This document shows positions 56,501-64,000 of a DNA stretch of 64,000 bases, in pieces. A program made the translations under genes and the position numbers. The DNA comes from Lomentospora prolificans (Eukaryota > Ascomycota > Sordariomycetes > Microascales > Microascaceae), in assembly GCA_029532625.1 (NCBI GenBank), contig JARFXM010000008.1, positions 1,922,001-1,986,000 on the forward strand. Reading direction: 5' to 3'. The notes below the pieces were generated by a model. That model saw only the letters and a list, made by a program, of their open reading frames with translations, had not been told where the DNA came from and searched no databases. Every line of letters begins with the position of its first letter. Positions within the stretch are counted from its first letter, which is position 1.

Positions 56501-59261
56501 TCTCGATCGATGCCTGACTGAGTCTCCCTCGTATGATCCCATATGGACGAAAGATACTCTTGCAGGGGGGCAGATTGTCAGGTCCGCCTGCCTGGTATCA
56601 TAAGCTCGGTATCTGCTATATAGTGCTCCTCTCCTCGCTGATGCTTGCTTTTCTGCAACAGTTTGTCTGTGTAACACCCTAGCTAGCCTCCATCCGTCCA
56701 AAGACAGCCAGGCACGAGGACCCGAGGCGGTCAGGTTAAGCTCCAGTTTAAGCCAGCCACAGGGTGCATTCTCTTGCATCCTCATCGCCCAAAGCACAAC
56801 AACCCCATTGTAGCTTATAGCACGCATTTTTTAATATTTCACTTCTTCCCGATGGCTCTCCCCACTCTGACGAGAGACAAGCCATCCCGAGGCAGCCATT
56901 GCCGTTTACACCCCCGGTTCCCACATCTGCTCGGTGTCGATTTGTGATACGCGCCGTCGCCTCTCATCCACAATGATGGAAGAGAGGGAACAATCAATAA
57001 CGTGCCATTCGCAGCCGCTTGGTGGATCGCCTGGCCTGCAGGTGCGCTGCACCCCTGAGGTGCGACGCCGTGGTCTAATCTAAATCCGACCCCCCTTACC
57101 ACGCTCTCCACCTGATCTCACATTTGTATTCGTGAACAGGCGCAAGGAGAGCTCCAAGACGTGGATATGCGAACACTAAGTCGTACCTGAAAGGTGCGAC
57201 TTACGAGCACGTTTACGCATAATACGTCTGTCTACTCCAGATTAGCAAGGACCACCCCAAAAAAAAATCGCGAGGGCAAAATAACCATGGACGGTTTTAA
57301 CCGGTTGTGTTCCATGAATGAGCGAGCGCATATCGGACAAGGCCGTATATATGTATGCGTACTATATATCGCCCTCCGAATATTATACTCTCCTACCTTT
57401 TCCATGTGGCTCCGAATTCCTCGTTGCCTCGGACGGAGCAAGAAAGAAGGTTGACGTGGAAATCCTAGGCGTGTCGCTGATGTATCTTTGCCTCTTCAGA
57501 TCCCTGCCTGCACCGAAATGTTCTCCCTCGGGTGCTCGTGAGACCAAGGCTCAAGTTAACCTGAATCGACAAAGCCCTGGTTCCTGAGCTAGGAACAACG
57601 CTGGTAGGCGTCGACGAATGGTGCAAAGGCAAAATTCAGCAGTACATTCAACCCCCCTGTCATGCTGGGGAAGGGAGGAGCGCATATTTACTTTTTAACC
57701 CACGAGTCGGAGAAACAAACGGCGATCACTGAGCTGAAGACGACCGGCCACTGGAGCTTCAATATAGCCGTTTCCCTCGTGCTCATGTTCCCATCACAAT
57801 TCCTACCTTCAGCGCCTTCGGGTAGGAGTTGGGGAACTTTTTCTCCGGAGTTGACACAACACGAAATGCGGCACTCGGCCCTCCGGGAAACCTCGCACGA
57901 ACACGAGCCAGCACTGGAAAACAAATCAGATATTACCAGTCACCCACCACCTTCTTCTTGGCAGGGCCCTTTGTCCCCGATGGCCCAATAATGCCTTCCT
58001 TTGAACGAGCAGGGGAAAAAGAAAACAAGTTCATCATGGAACTAGCTTCGGGATGAAGGCTCAAGGATCCCTGGCCCTTGTTCCGCTGTTGCCCGCCCCT
58101 GGTTCTACATGGGACGCTGGAATTGGGGAATTTATCTGGGAAAGGCCAGCACTCGTGCCTGGCGTATCACAAAGACCGCCCAAGGCCAGTCGAACACCTC
58201 ACCAGAGCTGGCCGGGCGATGGATCTCTGCCACAACGTGGGATACGGTATTTTTACTCGCCCAAGCAACGCGGCTACCTGCATCCAAGTCCCTGGTCAAG
58301 TCACTGATGTGTCAAGAGTCAATGAAACACATGTTGTATCTGCTGTAGTGCGTATCTACTGGTCAGGGGGAAAGAGGGTCGAACTGGGGTTGTCAAGCAG
58401 TCGGGGGCAAGAGAACAGGGTCTATCAAGTTGAGGCCACACTGGTCCGATCTGGCTAGCCCTTGGCGTGACCGAAGCGAAGCGAACAGAAGGGAAAAAAA
58501 AAAAAAATAACCCGAGTCTACAACGCGTTTCTTCGGTCTCAAAAGCGCGTAAAGTGGTTCCCGTGCATCCTCTTATGCGCAGACTATAATCCGGTCTTCA
58601 GGGAAGCCTTTATCCCTGCCCAGGGAATATTTATCTGTTTAGAGAAACGCATTGAAGCCGTCGATTGCCTCGACCGTGGTTCTACAAGGTTGACTCGATA
58701 AGCATGAATCAATTTGACCCTTCCAAAAAACCACAATAATACATTGATGTCATAGCCACATCCGATGCACATAGTGATGCCACTCGAAAACTAATCTCAA
58801 AACATAATAATGGGACAAGGCGATGACACGAGGGAAAATTCCATCCACCTTCCTTCTAGACCGCCTCCTATTGTTACACTCGGTGCGGATCTCGTTCAAA
58901 ATTCCACTACGACTTGCTCCATCCCTTCTCTTTTCTTCCCCTGCCGTATCCGCCAGAGCCTGGCATTCCTCCGACCTCGTCCACCAACAGGGCCGGTTTA
59001 GCGTCTCGTAACCAAAGAGAAGAGGGAGAATCAACGAAAGAGAGCTGGCTGCGTATTCCTCCCAAACGCCCGAAGCGAGCCCCAAAGGGAACAGACCAGT
59101 CTCCCTGTTAGAACCCTCTTGGCCTCCCCCCACTAGCCCAAGAACAGCCTAGAACCTCGGACAGCCACATCAACGCAACGCTCCAACGGGGTAAATCATA
59201 CGTCTGGCTGGCTAAGGAAACATCCTCAACAGCGCTGGAAACATCCTTCCCAGGCCAATCT

Positions 59262-59290
<29 letters not shown>
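59262..59290 (+). repeat. Poly-C run (29)
   Basis: 29 consecutive C, the longest G/C homopolymer in the window, in non-coding sequence. Confidence 0.95.
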
Positions 59291-59292
<2 letters not shown>

Positions 59293-59645
59293 CTCTCTTC
59301 TTCTTCCATCCCTATCCAAAACGAAGGTCAACGAGTAAAATAGGAAGATGCCGTCCGCAAACCACTTCCAACCCCAGGGAAAAGGAAAGGAATCCAGAGA
59401 TTAATGGGCCTCTCTGGTTCATTGCCGTGAGCACCACGAGCCAAGAGTTTTCTACAGGAAATAACTCGAAGCCGGGAAATAGAATCGACCGCCAAGATAC
59501 GAGCCAGATGGAAGTTTTCCCTCGCTTCCAAGCCGAGCCGGGCTAGCAGGACCTTTCCCTTTCCCACAAATAGCTATTACCATGACCCACACCCCACTGA
59601 TCGCCAACGACGACGGTCAGGCCAAACGGTGGGGAAGCGTTCGCG

Positions 59646-60023
59646 GTGGGGCCCTCGTGGCGCTCACACACCGTCGTCTCGCGCTTTCGTCATCTCGAAA
59701 CCCCGTTGTTTAAAGGATCGGCAAGCGACACCGTCGTCACAGGTGGCTCTGGGGTCGAATCACGGAGCCCTCTAGAAGAAACACTAACGCTGGCCAAATT
59801 GTACCAAGTACGGAAGGAGCTGGGTAGGGTTGGTGTGCAGGCGGCCACAGTATCCTTCTCTCCCGTGTTTAGGTTAGATGGCGCCCGGCTGGCGGCGCTG
59901 AGAGAGAAGGGTCTGACATGCATCGACCTAATCAGTAAGGTAAGCGCAAAGGGGGGTGGGTTGAAGCATACACCCACTGGCATACTGGCAGACCGCCGAG
60001 AGAAGAAACGTGGGTATTCATAA
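59646..60023 (+). CDS. Possible small gene or exon, unknown
   Basis: A frame of 125 codons whose middle part (PLEETLTLAKLYQVRKELG, then SPVFRLDGARLAALREKGL) reads like an amphipathic globular segment. A good splice donor (AAG then GTAAGC) occurs at 59939. No family is recognised and the start is unclear. It may be a chance frame. Confidence 0.2.
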   Translation: MGPSWRSHTVVSRFRHLETPLFKGSASDTVVTGGSGVESRSPLEETLTLAKLYQVRKELGRVGVQAATVSFSPVFRLDGARLAALREKGLTCIDLISKVSAKGGGLKHTPTGILADRREKKRGYS

Positions 60024-60244
60024 TCTATGTAGTATAGTATAGTAGATGAGTATTTTCCTGCATTTGATAAATACAAGATATCCGTGATGTTACATGTGAT
60101 TTCGAGAGAAAAAGAGTATGGCCGAATGCAACAGATGTAGATCGCCCCAGAATTGATGCAAAAACCACCACACCATATGATGCCGAATCCCTTAATATCA
60201 TACACGAAAGGCTGGGCAAAAAACCGACCTTGCTCCATTTACCC

Positions 60245-62449
60245 TCAGCCTCCCAGGCTGGCCGTTCGCGCGGCGCGCTTGGCCATCTTCTGTCGCTTCT
60301 TAGCTCCCTTCATGCTTCGCCGCTGGTGTTTTACTGGCTTGGTCTTGGGCTTGTTGAGTAGGTATCCGTTCATCGGCCGGCGCGATCCGATGAAACGGCC
60401 CTCTGGCGTAAAGACGTCGATTATGGGCCACTGAGGCTTCCCGGGTTGCTTCCGGGCTTCTGCAGCCGGCTTCTTCACCTCCGTCGTTGTCTTTGTCGGA
60501 TTGGTCGCCCGCTCCAGGGCCTCCCATGGATCGAGTTTCTCTTCCTCCTCCACAGTCTCCGTTTCTTCTGCTTCGTCGGGAGTCTCAAGTTCCCTACTCT
60601 TGTGCGGATAGTCCTTAGTGCGGACCTGGACCGCAATTTCCACCCAGCCTACGCCCTCGATGAGAATATCTGTGGCTAGGACCCTGAACGCGAGGTCCTC
60701 GGGTCTGAACTTGAAAGCATCTTTCCGCGTCAGCGGGCCCGCTCTTTGTTTCGTGACGTCGTACGCTAGCTCAAAGGAGCCCGCGCATTCGATCTTTTCC
60801 CCGGTTCCGGGTACCGAAATGTTCTCCACGGCCAAGTGACCCTCTTGCTTCTGTATGCTTATGGCCTTGGGTGTAGAGGTAACGTGTGTCTCGAGCGGAG
60901 TAAACGAGGCTGCCAGGAAGACGAGATCGGGTGTCCTCGGCGTAATCCTAATAAAACCACCTAAGAGCAAAGATTGGCCAGGCTTGATCGACTCTTGGTC
61001 CGCCTTGATACGTTTCTTCATGATGATGGAGGATCGATGCTCGGGCTGCACGAATTCCTCAATTTGGCTGCGGGCAAGGCCGGGGAGGTCAATCAGCTCT
61101 CCCTTCCCGTTACCAAAGGGGATGCGGATAGGGGAGGCCGTGGTGCCTGGTAGGGCAGAAACAGTCGGCATGGCAGGATAGTTTGTCTCCGGCCGTGCCG
61201 GCGGCAGCCATTCGCCAACGTCGAGTTCGTCGGGTTGCTCGATGACTGAGTTTCCTCGCCCAGACTCAGGTGTTTCATGTAAAGGTCTCGCTAGAGGCGG
61301 CAAACCATGCGCTTTGCCGTTCTGCATATGCCCCTTCGGAAAGACAACACTAAACAGACTGCTCTTACCAACATTCGCCTTGCCGACCATCCAACCAGCC
61401 CCCCCTCTTTCATAAATTTGTTTCTTCAGGCTAGTCGTCCACCATCCTCGATTCGCGCTAACGCAGTGAACGTTACCGAGCCTAACTCGCCTGCCCACAC
61501 GGCCGAGTGCGTCTCGTAAGACATCACGCAGGTAGGGCATCAACGCATTCACCTGCTCTTCCTTGGGGGCCAAGAGGTCGCTACGGGTAATGATGAAGCT
61601 CATGTCGATTCTGCGGTTGCTGAAGAACTTGCCCTTCCGAGAACGTCGGTTTTGTGATCGGAGATTCACGTCCCCTACGAGGGCATGTAACCGAGGGACA
61701 AGAGACATGGGGAAGTCGGCGGCATCGATAAGGTGATATATATGGTTGTATTTATGAGGAGATTCTCCAATAATCTCGGCGATCGAGTGTACGCTAGGAT
61801 GGAGGATGGGAGCACCCTTGTTGTAGTGTGTCAGGTCTTGACATCGTTCACAAACGGGGGTTGCCGGTTCCGAGGAGACTGTCGAGTTGGTTGTTAGTTT
61901 CTGCGCATGCCAACTTCATACTTTAGTCGCTACGGGCATCATACCTTCCGCCTCGGTCTCGGGTGCCCCTTTCGGAGGGACAAGCTCATCTCTCGTGAGG
62001 CCGAGAGCTTCCAGTTGCGCCGGGTCTAGCCTCGCAAGGGTTTCCTCGACAATTTTGTCCTCTTGCGCCTCGTCCACCGGTAGCTTCCGCCCCTTCTTAG
62101 GTTCAACGAGCCCCAAGTACTCTCGAACAGCTCTGCGCTGGAGATTGAAGTACCCGGCCTGCGCAGGATCAGTAGTTTGTGTAAATGCGCCGCATCCGGT
62201 GCACTGTAGTGGCAAGCGCCTCAAGGCGGGCTTATCGGTAGGCGGATCTACATCTGCGGCGGCGGCTTCGGACGGCGTGTGTAAGAATCGCGCGGGCAGT
62301 GGGTGGTGCGAGACGGCCAACGACTTCAATGCGTGGCGAGCAGGAGAGTTGCAGGGCCAGAGTGTGTTGAGCGACAGAGAGCGTGTAAGACGCGACTGGC
62401 TCAGCCTCGCTATCGGTCGCAAACGACTATACGACAATGCGCGATGCAT
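60245..62449 (-). CDS. GEP3: Mitochondrial circularly permuted GTPase, Gep3 type (genetic interactor of prohibitins 3)
   Basis: Two exons, 62449-61945 and 61878-60245, give about 712 residues. The donor is GTATGA and the acceptor GACAG. A mitochondrial presequence starts MHRALSYSRLRPIARLSQSR. A four-Cys zinc-finger-like motif is split over the intron: LQCTGCGAF and PVCERCQDL. The G motifs are in permuted order: FIITRSDLL (G4, about 266), VSANRGW (G5), MVGKANVGKSSL (G1, about 334-342), ALPGTTASP (G2, about 412) and LIDLPGL (G3, about 432). About 70 residues lie between G1 and G2. Such YqeH-like GTPases assist mitochondrial small-subunit ribosome assembly. The C-terminus is basic (KGAKKRQKMAKRAARTA). 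Confidence 0.9.
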
Positions 62450-62973
62450 TGTTTAGATGGTACAGCTACCTCATAATCTGGAGTTCAGGTATTGAATGGA
62501 ACCCTGCTAGAAAATCGTTAGGAAGGCGTCAGGGTTATTGTCTTCTGGTGAAATTGTCGCAAGGAGCAATGCTTCAACATATGAATGTTCAATCTCAAAC
62601 TTTTTTCGGTAGCTGTCGCGGACTTTAGTGGAACCAAAGGAAAAAATTAGGACGAGGTAGCATCGCTGGCTGGCTGGCACGTGCCACAAAGGCTTCTGTG
62701 GCGGCTCTAATAATACAATCATACTGGTCCCTCTCAGAGCTTGACCAGCTAGAATAGTACCCATATATACCTTTGGTTTGGTGGCACATTCACAGGGGTA
62801 CAATCCAGCTGTCCGCCAATTGGATGTCTTGACGCATCTCCCGTTCGCAGACGCGCCTTCAAGCCTAGAATTTTCTTAAAATCGACAGTCGATCGAGGGA
62901 CGACACACTTCAACCCCCATAACACCCGCCTCCAGGACAACCACAGGAGCAAGCTAATGCTCCAATCGTCACC
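62450..62973. promoter_or_regulatory. Divergent promoter, GEP3-like (-) and mL61 (+)
   Basis: About 520 bases between two genes that both serve mitochondrial ribosomes. No repeated motif stands out, and no other gene was seen. Confidence 0.4.
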
Positions 62974-63799
62974 ATGACCGGCGTAGCATCAAGATGGAAT
63001 CGGCTACATAGAGTATGTCCCTCAACCAACCCAAATTATTTCTGTCATAGCCAGCTAACCACGACTTCTCGCAGAGAGTAAGGGAACAACCAACCCCCCA
63101 TTGTGCCTTGAGGCGCCCTTTGCACTCCCTTACGAGACCATACTGACCCTAAATTAAAGATTCTCAACATCCGGGTAGGCCCAGGAGCCGCAATACTCCC
63201 CCCCAATACCATCACCAGGATACACCTCGAGTTCGCAGCCAAGGCCGGTGCAGGACACGTGGGTCCAAGGTGCGTCCGCAAGACAAGGCATCTTCCCTCT
63301 AGCAAGAGCTATTCAGGAACTAACTAGATGCTTGTGCGGCACCAACAGGAAATTCTGGAAAGAATGCGTCCGCCGTCTAAAATTCCATAACCCCTCCGTG
63401 CCCATGATCGTCAACCGCACCTCCTCCGCCGACGGTCCCGCCAAGATGACCCTCTACTTCAAGACCGACGCCCAAAAGCCCGCCGACGCCCCCGCCGCGC
63501 GTATCCAACCAAACTCTTCCGGCGTTGGTGCCTCGGAGGCCCAGCCCCCCGCGTGGGACGAGCGCATCGTCGAGATCGACATGAAGGGGAAGCGCAGCGA
63601 CGATATCCTCGCCGCCTTCATGCAGCAGACCAAGGCGGAGCCCGTGATGCCCGCGCCTGAGGATGAAGAGGCCTTTAAGAAATTCGAGAAGATGGATGAG
63701 CTTGCCGAATACGATAGAGCACGCATGAAGAAGATGTTGGATGAGGAGAGGAAGGCGAAGGCTATGTTGAGAAGGGCCAAGGCCGGTGCGTCGGCGTGA
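62974..63799 (+). CDS. MRP49: Mitochondrial large-subunit ribosomal protein mL61 (Mrp49; L51/S25/CI-B8 domain)
   Basis: Three exons, 62974-63012, 63160-63269 and 63349-63799, give about 199 residues. The starting exon encodes MTGVASRWNRLHR. The joins give HRILNIRVGPGAAILPPNTI and GHVGPRKFWKECVRRLKFHN, then PSVPMIVNRTSS. This is the thioredoxin-like L51/S25/CI-B8 domain found in Mrp49/mL61, mL43, mS25 and a complex I subunit. The C-terminal third is fungal-specific and charged, ending KKMLDEERKAKAMLRRAKAG. The donors are GTATGT and GTGCGT. The first intron could hide a tiny extra exon, since AG sites also occur near 63076. Confidence 0.88.
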
Positions 63800-64000
63800 G
63801 CATGAGTATGGGAGAAAAGGTTGAAGGATTGTTTAGATTCTCCTCCGCAATCTGTATCATATTTGTAGCAAATAGACGAATTGGATTACCAGTGTAAGAG
63901 TAGCTGGTTCCGTTTTGTATCATTGGCCCACATATTCATTTAGGTGAGCTTCGGCTTTCTGCCGAGCGAGACCCCAAGGGAGGCGAGTTGGAAGCCGAAG

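Larger units (their letters stand above)
53579..60244. other. Second large gene-poor region
   Basis: About 6.7 kb between the DENN gene start and the 3' end of the GEP3-like gene. It contains many short frames on both strands with no known motifs, several A/T runs (54096-54107, 58495-58507) and the C29 tract at 59262-59290. One plus-strand frame at 59646-60023 looks more protein-like than the rest. No mobile-element protein, tRNA or rRNA was recognised. Confidence 0.4.

Noticed and set aside
58750..59133. 127-codon minus-strand frame
   Set aside because: Overlaps three plus-strand frames of about 60 codons; no motif.

Overview
The window looks like nuclear DNA from a filamentous ascomycete, most likely a Sordariomycete (the class is an inference). 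Genes carry short GT-AG introns (about 45-175 nt) with fungal branch points such as CTAAC. The gene set includes fungal markers: Atg18, a Pps1-type phosphatase, Ypi1, a Gep3-type mitochondrial GTPase, mL61, DUF726 and a chitin-synthase-like protein. I see no bacterial operons, CRISPR array, rRNA or convincing tRNA.

Layout, left to right. 0-12.7 kb: PPS1 (+), ATG18 (-), a conserved fungal gene of unknown function interrupted by an in-frame TAG (-), and a phenol-hydroxylase-type FAD monooxygenase (+). 12.7-16.2 kb: a 1165-residue Ulp1-type SUMO protease (+). 16.2-22 kb: gene-poor. 22-25.7 kb: an RGS-domain gene followed by a second open frame (+), then a frameshifted extradiol-dioxygenase pseudogene (-). 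26.6-34.5 kb: GUT2 (-), PTH2 (-), NRK1 (-), UreG (+). 34.7-40.8 kb: TSR1 (-) and UTP7 (+) divergent from one short promoter, then SEC17 (-). 41.6-46.8 kb: a catalytically truncated chitin-synthase-like gene (+), mitochondrial GatC (+), a DUF726 hydrolase (-). 48.7-53.6 kb: YPI1 (+) and a DENN-domain protein (-). 53.6-60.2 kb: a second gene-poor stretch. 60.2-63.8 kb: GEP3-like (-) and mL61 (+).

The genes do not form a pathway cluster. Recurrent themes are ribosome biogenesis and translation (TSR1, UTP7, GEP3-like, mL61, GatC, PTH2), membrane traffic and autophagy (ATG18, SEC17, DENN) and signalling (PPS1, YPI1, RGS). The best candidate for something undescribed is the protein at 41640-43419: it keeps the N-terminal chitin synthase signature but loses the catalytic half and has its own N- and C-terminal parts. 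Other points of interest are the dioxygenase relic broken at G/C runs, an in-frame TAG that a 57-nt intron could remove, a GC-AG intron with an in-frame GT alternative in SEC17, and the TSR1/UTP7 promoter with doubled motifs.

Exon boundaries were worked out by hand from splice sites and frame continuity. Family names come from recognising protein motifs, not from a database search.
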